A DNA stretch of 64,000 nucleotides. It comes from Pleurodeles waltl. Its lineage: Eukaryota > Chordata > Amphibia > Caudata > Salamandridae. The stretch's first letter is position 1. Every line of letters begins with the position of its first letter. Both the position numbers and the translations under genes were made by a program. The stretch spans positions 350,990,339 through 351,054,338 of the forward strand of contig NC_090451.1 of the NCBI RefSeq assembly GCF_031143425.1. Reading direction: 5' to 3'. Below, piece after piece: positions 37,791-50,866 of the stretch. The notes beneath the pieces are model-generated. The model was not told the DNA's origin, did not search any database, and was given only the letters and a program-made list of their open reading frames with translations.

Positions 37791-39800
37791 ATCATAATGT
37801 AACCACGCAAACCCTCAAAGTTCCATGTTAGCCTTCCTAATTGTGTCAATATATTTAAAAATCAACACAGCCCTCTCAGGAAATTTTTCACAATAAACAC
37901 TGGCAAATATAAAAAAATGTTGATGTCCATGTATCAATTGTAGTTGGTAGTCTTGGTTTTCTAGCCAATTCCCATGTCTCTTCCCTAGACCCTTCTTTAG
38001 ATTGTATTTCCCCATGTAAAAGTTTATATACGTCAACAAATTCCCCTTTCCAATTTGTTTCTTTTGTTCCTATGCTCAAGTGTGCTCCTATGGCATTGAT
38101 ATCCCCATGTATGGCAGCATTTTCAAACCCTCTGTTCTACTCTTTGCCTTCTCATCATCCGCCTTTCCTACCTTGTCTTCCTCAGCTTTATCCTTGCTGT
38201 TATCATTACCTTTGGTTTTGGATACTACTGTATCTTTCTCTTTATTTATTTTCGTATCATCGTTTTCATCTTCAGCTCCAGATTCAGTCCCACATTCTTA
38301 TCAACTGAACTCAATAATACCTTTTTATGCCGTTCCCCAGTTCCATTTCGCTCCTCACCTCCCCTCCAGCTACACTACCACTGTGTCTCACCTGTGCTCA
38401 ACTTGCCTCCCACGTCCGGTGATGTTCTGCGTCGTTCGCTTTTCCCTCATAACACCACGACTTTTTTCCCCATCAGCACCATATGCTCCAACCTGTAATA
38501 TACAATCTTTGGACACATTTTTAGTATCCCTGCCAAACCCCCTTTTCTTTGATACTTCTTTTGATTCTCTATTCTCCTGCCAAAAAGGTATCTCCCCTCC
38601 TTCTAATTCAGTGCTCTCTTCATCAAAATCTAGTTCGCACTCTATGACCTCATTGGTCTCAGCAAAACTCAACCCTGGACACTACCCATCTCGAACCCCT
38701 CCATCAAAACTTTTCCAATTATGCTTTTCTTTTTCAGTGAAGATGATGACTTTTGATGCTCCCTTGCTGTCAGGAAGGTTGCTCTGAACCTCTCCCTCCC
38801 TTTGTGCCAGTTTACCCAGCACCCTCCAGACCTGGCCGGCTGATCCTTGCTGCATCTACGCTGTTCATGCAGCATGCTCCCTCCGTCATCCCGCAAGTCG
38901 CCAGAACCTGTGCAGACTGTGGCCCTTAATTTGCCTTGACCTACACTCACTTTATCCTCATCAACACACCAAGGCACCCAAAGCCATCTACCTGACTCAG
39001 TTTGCACAGGAAAACCCCCAGTGTATGCAGAATGTACTTCATTGAAACTTGCAGCTATGTTTTCTTTTTGACATTCTGCATGAGGAAATTCACTCAGCAC
39101 CAACTCATCAAGGCCCCCCCAACACCTTTCATGTTCTCTGTACAGTTCTTGTAAATTATTTTCTGTGGTCTTTCACTACGCGCCCCATCCTCCCCCCGAA
39201 AGCCTCATAGGCAGCTGCGCTCTATCAGCACTTGAAGAAGCTTCTGAAACAGCCTCCGAATGCTGCAGCAGGCTTTTAAAAATATACACATTATTCCTCT
39301 TATTTAAGTTGAACGCACTACCAAATGGCCGCGTACTCCCGCATTCTCCTTCTTGCTGCTCTTTTGGATTTATTAGATCAGCTGGCGGCGCTGACACTGT
39401 GCATGTTTACTGTTGCCCTTCACCTGAGGGGAATCCCCTGGGGACCGCCCGTCACTTGGAGGCCTACGCCCAGCAGCCGCTGGTGTGCATGCACGGCCAC
39501 GCCTCTCTTCAGAGAGTGGAGACAATAAGCCATATTTCATCAAAACTGCTTTCTCGCTTTTCTTTTCTTTACTGTCCTCCCCTTGGCAACGAGCATTTTT
39601 TTTCTATTAGACTTCTGTTGCGGTGGAGAATACGCCAAAACTGCTGCTTCAACACCACATGCCACCACACATTTAGGGCGCTCCATACCAACCCAGGCTT
39701 GTTCCAAAACACCTGATTGGATAAGGTCATCCCTGCCTGCATCACAAAGCACCCTAAGCGCTTCCCTCACAGCCACCACCTTTACAAACATGATAAAAAT
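37790..39800 (-). pseudogene. Degenerate Gag-like/ORF1 of a retroelement
   Basis: Successive minus-strand frames read as one eroded protein. An N-terminal part (39791-39540) contains ALRVLCDAGRDDLIQSGVL and AACGVEAAVLAYSPP-like text (actual VACGVEAAVLAYSPP). A polar charged middle (39103-38388) follows. The C-terminal part (38079-37800) contains FFIFASVYCEKFPERAV then FKYIDTIRKANMEL, followed by a GFAWL remnant. The latter resembles a Gag-like domain I recall from amphibian retroelement ORFs, possibly DIRS or Gypsy; this attribution is from memory and uncertain. A 235-aa plus-strand frame overlapping it is its complement, not a gene. No RT or recombinase adjoins. Confidence 0.5.
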
Positions 39801-41149
39801 CGGTAAGCAAATAATACCATGAAGGCCAAAATGTCCTAACCTTCACAAACGGGCCACAGCGTCTGTATGACGCAGTTCAGGCAAACGGTTGTGTTCAACC
39901 CTTGCTCGGCCCACCGAATGTTAACAGTCAATAGGTGAATCTCAATAAGCCTGGGATTTCCCATCCACCAGAAGATGCCCGGGGGTAGACATTCGATGGA
40001 TGCCACCCACAGAAGCCCCCATTGTCAACCCTCCACCCTCTACTCCCCGACCTGAGGGCTGGTCTGACAAAATTGCCAGGGCTACTTTGGGTTCCCAGTG
40101 CGGCCCTGGCCTGAAGGAGGAATTATCACGTTATTCAAATGGTGGCCGGGACTGCTTCTCCAAAGTGAGCCCTACTGAAGATCTGGGCATTAGTATGCAT
40201 ACCGGCGAACCCCCCCCCCCCCCATTAGGCAGGGGTCATCCATTTTTTAATGTTATTCACCTGTCTGCAAAGGCGCATACCTCCACAGACGTTCATACTG
40301 TCACCCTCTTAGCAAACCTTAAAAATGTTCTTTCTTCATTTTCTGCCATGGGATCACCCTTCTAAACATCTGGCTTCACCCTCTTTGGAGAGCCAGCAGG
40401 TGCTGGGCTTGAATCCATCACCCACTGATGAGAAGAGGTGGAGCAGAACTCCTCCGTCACCATGCAGAAACTAGATAACACACCCTATACACACATAGAT
40501 CTGAAGTGATTAACCAAGACATACATGTTTATAATTAAAACAGCACAGCAGTATTAGTGTGGGCAACAGAGAGAACTGCTTAAATTAAATCATTACATCA
40601 GTGCAGACTATATTGGGAAAATGTGGAATCACATAAGGCAGAGATATAGCCTATGGCTGTCGGGTGAGACCAACTACTGTTCTCTCTAGGGCACATCACC
40701 TCATGGCTGTCTGCGCCACACACTCCTTTTCTCCAAAAAAGTGTCCTTAGAAATAAGGTAAGCAAATGAAAAAAGCAATCAAGCACCACATAAAAGACGT
40801 ACTAACCAAGTAAAAAAAGTCTGCAGGACTGGCTTTTTGTAAAGAAATTGTATTTTGTTTATTGATGGGTGCTTTGTTTGTGTGCATCTGCATGGTCACA
40901 TGTGTGCAAATGGATGGAAAAGTGAGAGTGTGAGGATGTTTGGATGAATGGATGCATGTTCATAAGTGTACAGGGGTGTGAATTAATGAAAATGCGATGG
41001 ATGCATGATTAAAAGCATGAGTGGAAATATGGATGGATGCATGCATGTAGGTATGTTTGGGACCGAGGGAGTGTTGGGACAGGAATGCTCCCTGTGTGGT
41101 TTTTCAAGCTTGCACCACTCCCTTGAGTGACCAATGATCTACATGTGTG
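39801..41149. other. Unassigned stretch with simple repeats
   Basis: Contains a 14-C run at 40210-40223 and a degenerate ATGG/ATGC simple repeat (about 40910-41060). No recognised gene. Confidence 0.5.
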
Positions 41150-41605
41150 GTATTTTTAGGTCGAGCGTTAGCGTTCGGCCTACTGTATACTTTTAAGTAT
41201 ACTATAGAGTGAGTTCCAGAGTTTTCATTTGTTAGTTGCAGTGTCCTTCAAAAATCCTTGCTTGCTAGTGGTCAGTTCTGCCTCTTTGTCCTGCCTTTTT
41301 CTCTTTGGGAGTACCACAAAGTACTGTAGAATTACGCTACGTCCTGCTTATCTCTTCTGTAATGGACTTTTTTTCTTAGTATTTGCCTGTTCGTCCTACA
41401 CTGTGGGTGTGTGTTTAGTCCATCCTCCCCACCAGCTCCCTCTGTAAACATAAACCATCAGCAGAGGGGCCAGCTCGCCCTCGCTCTTTTTCTCTTATTT
41501 TCAGTCTGTGTGGCAAGAAAAGTCCAGTCAGTATTTTACAACCCTAGGAGCTCGAACTAGAGCAAACACAAGACCATTGCATTCCAAATGCGTATTTATT
41601 TAAAG
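41150..41605 (+). repeat. Dispersed repeat, copy A (ggtcgagcg ... cattgcattgc type)
   Basis: Starts with ttaggtcgagcgttagcg and ends with aagaaaagtccagtcag ... ctcgaactagagcaaac ... ccattgcattccaaatgcg. The same start and end blocks recur at 43871 and 44233. Family not identified. Confidence 0.65.
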
Positions 41606-43870
41606 TTGTTGTTCGTCACCGTTGTTCGTCCCATCTAAAAGGTGGGAAATACCAGTGAAAGGAGCTTATGTCGGCTCCACGTGTGGCTCAGTTTTCAATG
41701 CAGACTCTTTGGAAACAATCACGGGGAGCAAGGATGGAAGCAGCTTTATGCGTAGGGACACAGACAGATTCATTTGCCGAGTTTCTTCACTTTCTGTGCA
41801 AGATGTGTTGCAACAGAAGTGTAATGCTTGTCTACCAAAAGACGTGTCTTTCAAAATCGTGTTATGTACATGCCATGATACTCCTGTCATGTTTGCCCTG
41901 GCGTAGACGAGTATGAAATCAGGCTGCCCATACTTATTTTCTTTACAGGGAGAATTATAAAAACATAGCTAGAAAGAGATTCAGTTGGAGTACTTTGATA
42001 CCTTGAGTGACGTTTGTTAATCAGTGCTGCACTTGCGTGGAAAGACTCCAAAACATTCACACATACAACAGACACACAAACATAGAACACATTAAAGGAA
42101 TACAACAAGCACAGCACCCTCGTATAGCAAACCCACTGAAATCAAACACATAAAATGCACATTCAGCACTCGCAGCACACATATAACATACATGCAAAAC
42201 ACAACGCACACAAACATACAACATATACATACACACATGCAAGCAATACAAACAAACACACAAGAACCAACACGTACTGTGTGATACAACAAACACAAAA
42301 CACACATGATTGTGTTTATCACCAGGGCCACACAGGATCCAGAGGTCACGCTGAAAACCCTAACGCCAGCAGTGAGGGAACATCTGCTGGCCTCTTCCCC
42401 CAAGATAATGCCTCGATAAATCATTTTGTGCTACGGGAGTTCAGCGCAATTCTGATACATATCTCCTCTGCAAGGAGCAGCGCCGGGGGTGAGTGACGGC
42501 TGCGCATGTGCGAGCTTCTCTGCTTTGGAAAGCTTCAGCAAAGAGGGTTTCAGAACTAATGCTAACTTTAAGACTAATGGCTGCGCAAGGCAAAACCAAT
42601 GAGTGCGTTTAGCCAGTGTATTGAAAGCAGGAACGAGGGCTGTGGGAAAAGAAAAAGCTGCTCTTCTGCAGACGTTGTGCAGGAACATTTAGAGGCCTTT
42701 GTAAAGCAGTATTCACTGGCCTCCATACAGTAATAGCCCCATCCCTTCATGTGGGTTCCTCGGGTACTACTCACAGGATTTCCTACAGTACAAATCAGGT
42801 GTCTTGCTAGTTATCACATGTTGCTTGTCTCCACGGATAAAATAAAAATGTAATGGTGCACGCAGACCCACAAGCACTCCTTTGACATGCATAACAATAA
42901 ATACATTGATCTGACTTCAGTTATCTCTATCTCAAGCTGACGAGAAATAGGATTGGACAGTCAAACGAAAGCAGAACAAACAGTCATTTCTGTCTTTCAG
43001 CTAACAGACAACTCTAAATACTACAAAGTGATGCTTTGCTGTCTGTAAACATATCGCAAATATGTGCGCTCTCTCATCCGAATTCTCTCTAGCTGCAACA
43101 CTGGAATATTACATTACATCATATTAACGTTTTAGTTTTACCATTGACAGTGCTCATGCTACCTTCATTTGAAGGTAACATCTGGGCAAAATAATCAAAT
43201 GCAAACAGGAGGTTAGGCATGCATGTGAATGACAAAGGCAGAGTCGGACTGACCTATAGGGCCACCAGGCAACCTTAGGATTTGGCCTGACAGCAGTGGT
43301 AAATCTGTAAATAAAAACGTGCCATGCCCAAAGTTCTCCTCTGAAACATGTGGCTACTGCAAGTAAATGTGCGAGCACAAAATACTGAGGCCGGGTAATC
43401 CTAAAGCAATCTCAGACCTCTTTAATACATTTCAATATTTCCCTTCCTCGGTCTATCCCTAGTGTCTTTTGCTCGCATTAAATGCCTGATGCAAAAAACA
43501 TAAGTGCCGGCCCTCAAAAAAAAGTACCAGTACCATTCCCCAACCCGGACAACCACCAGCTCAAATTAAGAACTGCCTGAAAGGTCAGTGTGTGGCCTGT
43601 TTTTTATTACAATTTATTGGTCCGTTTACAGCCTAGTGGGCTGGTGTTTACTGTGGATTTCCCTAATATTACATTGCCTCTAGCAAGCACAAATGCATGT
43701 AGTGTCCCATACCTTACAAAACATATATTCTAATCAAAGTGTCTTTACAAGTTAAAACTGCAGTTTTTGCAAACATGGGCCTCTTCTTTTAGATATCTGA
43801 TTCACTAATTATGGACACTTTTACTTTGGTGCCCAGGCCTATTTTCTGCCCCAGTCCGATCCTTGAAATG
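41606..43870. other. Unassigned stretch with CA-rich tract
   Basis: A degenerate CA/ACACAAA tract occupies 42055-42306. The frames read through it (Cys/Val-rich on the minus strand, His/Thr-rich on the plus) are compositional. No supported gene. Confidence 0.5.
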
Positions 43871-44232
43871 ACCCTTTTTAGGTTGAGCATAGCAGCGTGC
43901 AAGTGCTGCTTTTTCTAATGTGTTGGTATCCATATGGGCTTTTAACCACGCCCACAGAATGCCCATCACTATCACTCGTTTGTGGGCTTGCCTTTCAAAA
44001 ATCCTTTCTTATCATTGGTAAATGCTTTACGTTTCTCCCTCCTTGTGTCAGTTTTGTTACCACTTTGGACGCACTCTTGGCAGCCATGGCGCTTTGAATC
44101 AGCTTGCTTATGTCAACTGTTTTACATTTCATTTTCAATACATGTGGCAAGAAAAGTCTAGTTAGGAATTTACTACGCTAATAGTTCTAACTCGAGCAAC
44201 CGAGAGACCCATTGCATTGCAAATGCTTGTTA
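43871..44232 (+). repeat. Dispersed repeat, copy B
   Basis: ccctttttaggttgagcatagcagcg, gggcttttaaccacgcccac, then aagaaaagtctagttagg and ccattgcattgcaaatgc. Directly followed by copy C. Confidence 0.8.
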
Positions 44233-44790
44233 ACCCTTTTCAGGGTTGAGCGCAAAGCGCTCCGTCCCTGGTGTAATCTCTCTCCGTCCCTGGTGTAATC
44301 TCTCTCTGGGCTTTTAACCACGGCCATGTCAAGCCCATCAATTTGGTTGGTTCATTGGTTTGCCTTTTAAAATTAGCTTGATTTAATTAGTGAAAGGCAT
44401 GCGTACGTCATGGCTTTTCCAGTGTTTAGCCCTCCTCGAGCGCACCGACCAACTACTGAAAACATACGAGGCTCCATGTTTTCCGTATGGTTTCTGCACT
44501 ATTTTTTCTATTTATTTTGCAGGCAGCGTGATCTCGCTGGGCAGAAGTAGAGCGCTTTGCATGACATCGACCCTGAAACATGGATATTTGCACTTTTGCC
44601 GGTTACATGGATAATTGCACTTTTGCCAATAGGTCTCACTGAGAGCGAACTTCTGTTTTCTTGTGTGAAACTGTTTTACTTTTCAGTTTATGTGGCAAGA
44701 AATGTCCAGTTAGGAGTTTACAACGCTAATAGCTTTAACTTGAGTAAACACGAGACCCATTGCATTGCAAATGCGTGTTTCTTTTAGCCT
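44233..44790 (+). repeat. Dispersed repeat, copy C (longer form)
   Basis: Starts aacccttttcagggttgagcgcaaagcgctc, shares gggcttttaaccacg and the end block aagaaatgtccagttagg ... cattgcattgcaaatgcg with copies A and B, and has extra middle sequence including cctcctcgagcgcaccgac. A 26-bp internal duplication (tccctggtgtaatctctctc) sits at 44264-44305. Copies B and C are head to tail. Confidence 0.8.
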
Positions 44791-44930
44791 TAGGATACGT
44801 GACAAATATGCCTGCATACTGAAGACACCCGAGTTATGACTTGAGACACAAAGCGAGGTTCTGCAGTCAGGTGAGGTGTGCCATGCATGTTTACATAGTG
44901 GGAATGACTGCTTTCAGCTCAAACGCATTA
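44791..44930. other. Short unassigned spacer
   Basis: Nothing recognised between repeat copy C and the hAT-ended element. Confidence 0.5.
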
Positions 44931-44938
44931 CTCTAGAC

Positions 44939-47900
44939 CAGGGGTCTTCAAACTAGGAGGGCCTCAAGTGATCCCAGGGGGGCGACAGGCTCTGGCCAAA
45001 GGAAGCATTATGCTAATAATAGGGCTTTGTTTTAAGCTGAAAAAAATTAGCAGCAGCTCTGTAATAGGCCATCACTAACATGTTTTGTCATTTATATCCA
45101 AGCTGGGAGTATGTGTCAAAAGGGAAGGGACTCCAAATACTCTTCAAAACCCCCACTTCATAATCACACTGTGGATACTTTTACACGTTAGTAAGGCCTG
45201 CCTGACAAGAATAGTATGTTTGGCATCATGTATTTGATTACATTTTTAAAACAGCAACGGAACTTAACTGCAATGTTTAATAATACCGGCCCCCTGATAT
45301 GCCTTGGTAAAAAATTGTTGTCCAGAGATTTTCGTTTTTGATTTTTGTATTTGGATCATTAGAGAAGTCATTTAGCTTGGGTAGACATTGCTGATCTGGG
45401 CAGAATTGTTCTGGACAACATTTTTTAAAATGATGGATATGTTGCAGTGATGATGTAATATTTCAGGAACCAAGTGAACTTAATTATGTACTTAACTATG
45501 TACTTAATTTTAGTGACAAAACATAGGTTTTGGGGGCCAAGTAGTCTTATAGAGACAGAAAATAACTCCTCAGGGCAACTCTTCTGCCATTTTCCAAAAT
45601 GGCAGCTATAATACAGGAAGAAGAGACATATACAGAAAGGAAACAAATAATATTGTTTTTTTAATCCTTTTATGTATTCACCAAACAATGTTTATGATCT
45701 GAATATGAAACAAAAAAATGTTTATCACTCCTGTTTTAGACACATTTTCACACTTGATTTATTTGTTTCAGCAATCGCTTGTGGTACATTTGCAGAATGT
45801 TGAACATTTGAGAAGAGCATATCAACTGGGACATCTTTTTATAGCACAGATTTAGCAAGTACATGAACGTGTAAATTCTGTGGGTAGAGGTTTTAGAAAT
45901 TTCATAGGTTTTAGCACCCCATCAATTTCTTCCCAATCAAATTCACATGGATCTTTCTCTACATATGAATAATTCAAAACATTTGCACATCTTCTGATCA
46001 AGTAGAATGCTTTTTTAATGTGTCCAAGCACAGACTATGATGTCAGTTTAAGGGCACTTAGCAGGACTGATCTCTTGAACTCACTGTACTGAAGATCATC
46101 AAATGTGTGACAGTCAGAATTCGTTTTCCACATGCATACAAGGTATTTTGCTATGTCTTTAAAGTCACATTCTTCTTCTGTCTCAGCAAATCCTTTTAGA
46201 AACTTCACAGGTTCAGCAGTTAAAGCTCCAAGCTTCCTTCCAATTTTTCTCATAGTGTCATCACCCGTAAGAATATGTGCCTTCATAAGAACACTGGACA
46301 TGTCTGGGTCAAGTTTCTTGTACAGAATATGAAGCAGGCTTACGTGTATTTTCTCGCCTGTTCCAAGACGTATCCATAACTCTGACAATCCTTGACTTAT
46401 GAACATTACAACAAATCTAAGTAGCACAATAATAACCTCTGTGTCATTTGACAATACACTGACTCAATTGGAACTATTTTGAATAGCCCATTCAACATGT
46501 GGCACAACACAAAGGTCGGCTTGCTCCAATTTGCTAAGTTGTTGAACAATATGACCCATACCTTTTGAATATATCTTTGCTGGTACCAACTCCTCATTGA
46601 CAATCATTCCAATCATTCCACTTGCAATAGTTGGGAATTCAGTGTTCACTGAAGATTCAGCAATGTTAACATCTACAAGTTAATCTTGTTCAATGTTGAT
46701 GGCCAGAATTTATCAAGTTACACAGGTATAGGTGTCGAATTGTTGATGCAGGCAAAGTTAATTGTTCCACTTGTAGACAATCGTCTGATTCTCTTACATT
46801 CTTAAACAGATAGTTCAAGATAACTGTCACAGACAACGTGCAGCTCTTGCAAGGTGCACACTGACTTTGATATCTGTAGAACAGTTTGAATGACCTCTCC
46901 AAAGCTTTGCATGGTTGAAAGCTTGACCATTCACAATTGTGACATATAGTCCACAACAACATCAGTTTTCAATAAGGACACCTTTTCAAATTGATATTCT
47001 TCAGGTGAAAGTTTGTTTTCAAGCTCTTGTACGAGTTTGTGCTTCACTGGTTTGGTTGCAGCATCTCCATCAAATAATGCGTTTGTTGGAAGAAGATCAT
47101 GCAAAGGAATTTCCTCGATAAATTCACTCCTTTCTTTTGAGACATCCATCTCTCTATGTGCTTGTGAAAGTTGCTTTTTAGTAACCTGTTTTGTAGTGGC
47201 TGGTTGGACGAAACTCTTACTATGGCAATTAAAGTGTGGAAGTTTAGCTATAATGATTATGTGAAACAGCTTTTCTTTCAATACAATCTCTCCTGCTTCA
47301 GTTCTGCATATACTTTCGATCGATGTTCCAGCATATCTAATAGAAGTGTCTTTATATTGTTATCCACATATTGTTTGGTCACAAGGATGTGTAGTTGCAC
47401 ATGCTCAGTCATTTCAAAGGGGTTTCCTTGCTGCTGAATAAAATGGAGAAGGCAGTCAACATGTTGATTAATCTGTTCTCCTCTCTTTCTCACAAGTTCG
47501 TGGTGAGGAACAGTTTCACGATGGTCCATTAAGTTTAAATTTGTCATCTCTCTGAAAACATTTCAAATAAAAAGGACTTCATGGTAAACTAGCTGTCATT
47601 GAGCAACATATTCTCTTTTACACGTCTGACCAACAATCCCCTTGGAGCATTTCTGTGATCTCTGCAAGATCTGTTCCAGTTCCATATCTAGATCCACAGC
47701 ATTGAACCTTCCCTCTCTATCAGCACAAAATGTCTTTGGATTAATTTTCTGTGGAGGTATGGTTTTTCCACCTCTAGCTTCTGCACTCTTTCCAGATACC
47801 AAGACCCATATCTCAGGGTTATGCAATCGAGTTTGGGAAACATAGTAATCAGTAACTCCACAGTCTTCACGTGCAGCTCCCAATCAACTTCCCGATCACG

Positions 47901-50858
47901 TACCAAGTGTTACACTAGAGCTATCATGTGTAAAACATCTCCCCACTACTTGCAGAGTTCTGATTTTTCTTCACATTCTTTGACAAATTTTACAAACTTG
48001 GATTTCAGTGCACTGAACTTTGCCTGGCTTTGCATTATGTATTTTAAGCGAAGTGCATTCTGTGTCTTGTTCACTTCTGAGATAAGATATGCAAAACCTA
48101 ATTTGTCATTCTGGCTCCAGAAAGCATTCCAGTGTAATGTTTCTATAGCCTCAGATATGTATAGCTTGTAACAAACAAACATAATGAGTTCTGTTCAATA
48201 CTGACTGGACAGTTTTGCTTCCAAAGATTTAAGCCTCAATAAGTATGTAGTCTATGCCATATCCACTGAGATAACTTTCTGCACATCGTAACACAACTTT
48301 TGTCATGTGGAAAACACCCACCACTGGATAAAGATCTTCAAATTGTACAGGATTGAGCATATAAAAATGTCAACTACAATAAGGAAAACACTTTCTTCAT
48401 AGAAAATTGTCAGGATAGGCTGGCCTTTAAGCTGAGCATGCATATTTTGGAATTTTTTTAGAGCTATATATACTGTTGCGTAGTTTGTGACTGTTGATGA
48501 TATTACTGGTAAAAACCCAACCTTCTTCAGTGGGACGGTATTCTGGGAGATCAGAGCATGAATTCCAGCCGATGGAGGAACTGGTTTTTCTTCATCCTTC
48601 ACTCCGCACCGAATAAGCAATACGATAAATTCAGTTAAATCAGCTTTGCAGACCGCAGCATCAGGTCACGGAAGATCCATGTCCTTAGCCACTTTGAAAC
48701 TTTCTGGTAGACTGGGACATGTTGATGGCTTGTACTGATTTTGCACATGTTGGCAAGGCAGTTGGGTTATAAGTTTGCAGCTTCATTTTGTATGCCTACA
48801 ACTGACACAGCTTGTTTTCCAGCAGCTACTTCATTGGTACAGTCTTGAAAAAGCACCATGGCAGTACCATGTGTGCTGGATGTTCCAGACATGGTAAAGT
48901 GACATGGAAGTGGTGTGCTGTCAGATTTGCAAAATTGTACAGCATGAGCTACTAACAAGTTCCTGCTGCATTATATGTCATTATAACTTGTTGATACATC
49001 AATCCTATTCATTGAAGTGATTAGCTCTCTACTTTTGCACTTGTCATAGCTTGCGTGGGCAGTTTTCTTTTTGCATTGATGTAATTCATAAAACATGATT
49101 TGGAAAAGCCCATACATTTGCATAGCTTAAGCCTTTCAGTTCAGGGGATTGTCTTCCACTTCTTCGCTTGTATCTTCAAAGCCATCATCAATGCTGTCAG
49201 CTTCTGTTTCGAACTCAAGAACTTTAGTTTGTAACCGTTTTGCTTTACTGATAATAAACAATTTTGTAAAAAATGTTAAGACAACATCAGGCATTCTTGT
49301 TGACTCCCATGATTTGCAGAGCTCTGGGCAAAATTTGTCATTAAGTCAAAAATCTAAATCTTTCATGCCATTTCTTAAAATGGTTCCTGCTGATTTTACT
49401 GCATTCTGTGATCTTATTTTGGCAGCAAGAACTTCAGAAGTCAGATCATTTGGGAACACCATAAGTGGCTCATTCTTTTTGTTAGCCTGACAAAACTTAA
49501 TTCTGTCATTGTACATGCACACCAGAAAAATCTTAGTTTCATTACGATGGATCAATACATTTTCATCAATGTTGACCATTATTTCTCAGATCTCACTGAG
49601 TGTTAACCCCTAGCCAGCAATCGAGAGTGGCTTTAAAACCTATTTGCTTTTTCAAAGAGTGCAAACTTAACTGAAGGCCGGCAGTTACGTTGGTGCTGGG
49701 AGCTCATTGTACATTCATATTTTTGCATTTATGCACTCATGCAGTTTGGGTGTGCATAAAAATCTGCTGCAAACACATTCACTTCGCTGTTTAGATAAGC
49801 TACTTGGCTGAAAACGTCATCTTGGAAGAAACTAGCTGCAGATAAAAGTATGTTTGCCCTTTAAAACTCACATACTCTGTACTCTGTGGTAAAACCACAG
49901 ATAACACATTAAAGATCCTCTGCTTTCTGATCAGTGGTTGGAGGGGGATGAGGGGTAGCCATCAATCTTCTAAGTGAATGAGCATTGGGTTTGGTTGTCG
50001 TTGCTTTCTCAGAAGACTCAGATTCTTATTGTGATTCACTGGTTTCTGCTATTTTTTGACAAATTGTTTCCAGGCTTTTTTCCAATGTATACGACTTGTA
50101 GCACTTGGTGTTACAATGATCAAATATTTGATACTCTTCACCCTTCAGTTTCAATCTTTTGTGAACTTTGTCTTGCAGTATTTATGCAGCATCTTGGACT
50201 CTTTTCTGTCCAGCCGCAGTAGATATTAGCTTTTCTTTCAGGTTAGTTGGCATATGACACATTTTACTTTGTAGAAGGAGTCCTCAGAGTTTGTAGTTAG
50301 CAACACTCTGTCAGGAGGTAAAGATCATCAGCTACCACCTGCTTCACTCATGTTTGTGAACTTAAACCAACAGAAAACGATTTGCAAATCAATTACCATA
50401 TGATGGCTAACATATATCATTTTAGAGCTGCCATTTTGGAAAATGGCAGCAGAGTTGCTCTGAGGAGTTATTTTCTGTCTCTATGAGACTACTTGACCCC
50501 CCAAACCTATGATTTGACACCACAATTAAGTATATAGGCCTTATGGTATCATCACTTTAACACATCCGCTGTTTTTAAAAATGTCGTCTAGAAAAAATCA
50601 GCCCGGACTAGCAATGTCTAAATTACCCACTCTAATGATCCAAAAATAGAAATCAAAAATGAAAATCTCTAGACAATAATTTTTTTTACAGAGGTATATC
50701 AAGGGGCCAGGACTATAAATAAGCATAAACAAATTTTAATATTGCCAGTTCAATAGAATAATTGTGACAAATTCAGAGGGAGGCCCGATGATTTTTATTT
50801 TCCCTGTGGGGTGGGGGGGAGAGGGGTATGCAATATTAAAGAAGTTTGAAGACCACTG
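44939..50858 (-). mobile_element. 5.9-kb hAT-ended element with long inverted repeats
   Basis: Termini CAGGGGTCTTCAAACT (44939) and AGTTTGAAGACCACTG (ends 50858) are flanked by CTCTAGAC and CTCCAGAT, an 8-bp target duplication with two transitions and of the typical hAT form. The inverted repeats are very long: 44939-45607 on the left and 50426-50858 on the right. They match over blocks such as ggacaacatttttaaa, aatgatccaaa, cattttcgtttttgattt-type text and the inner palindrome GCCATTTTCCAAAATGGC; the right copy lacks ~240 bp of the left. The interior carries one large degenerate gene on the minus strand instead of a recognisable hAT transposase. Confidence 0.82.
45740..50240 (-). pseudogene. 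Large degenerate element-borne protein with Cys-rich C-terminus
   Basis: Minus-strand fragments in order form one eroded ~1400-aa protein. N-terminal pieces lie at ~50240-50000 (LHKYCKTKF) and 49579-49346. The segment at 48620-48303 contains KPVPPSAGIHALISQNTVPL. At ~48340-48200 are FHMTKVVLRCAESYLSGYGI and IFGSKTVQSVLN. The segments at 47906-46690 include HVQLHILVTKQYVDNNIKTL-like text. At 46454-46035 are ILTGDDTMRKIGRKLGALTA and LVCMWKTNSDCHTFDDL. The tail (~46010-45760) contains WEEIDGVLKPM and a Cys-rich run (SCTC..ICAIKRCPS..ALLKCSTFCKC). It resembles a large uncharacterised metazoan protein family I recall from fish and cnidarian genomes (unverified); I know no function for it. Multiple stops and frameshifts: dead copy. 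Confidence 0.6.
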
Positions 50859-50866
50859 CTCCAGAT

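Noticed and set aside
38080..38787. 235-aa plus-strand open frame, the longest in the window
   Set aside because: It is the complement of the minus-strand Gag-like relic, is Ser/Phe/Pro-rich, and has no domain.
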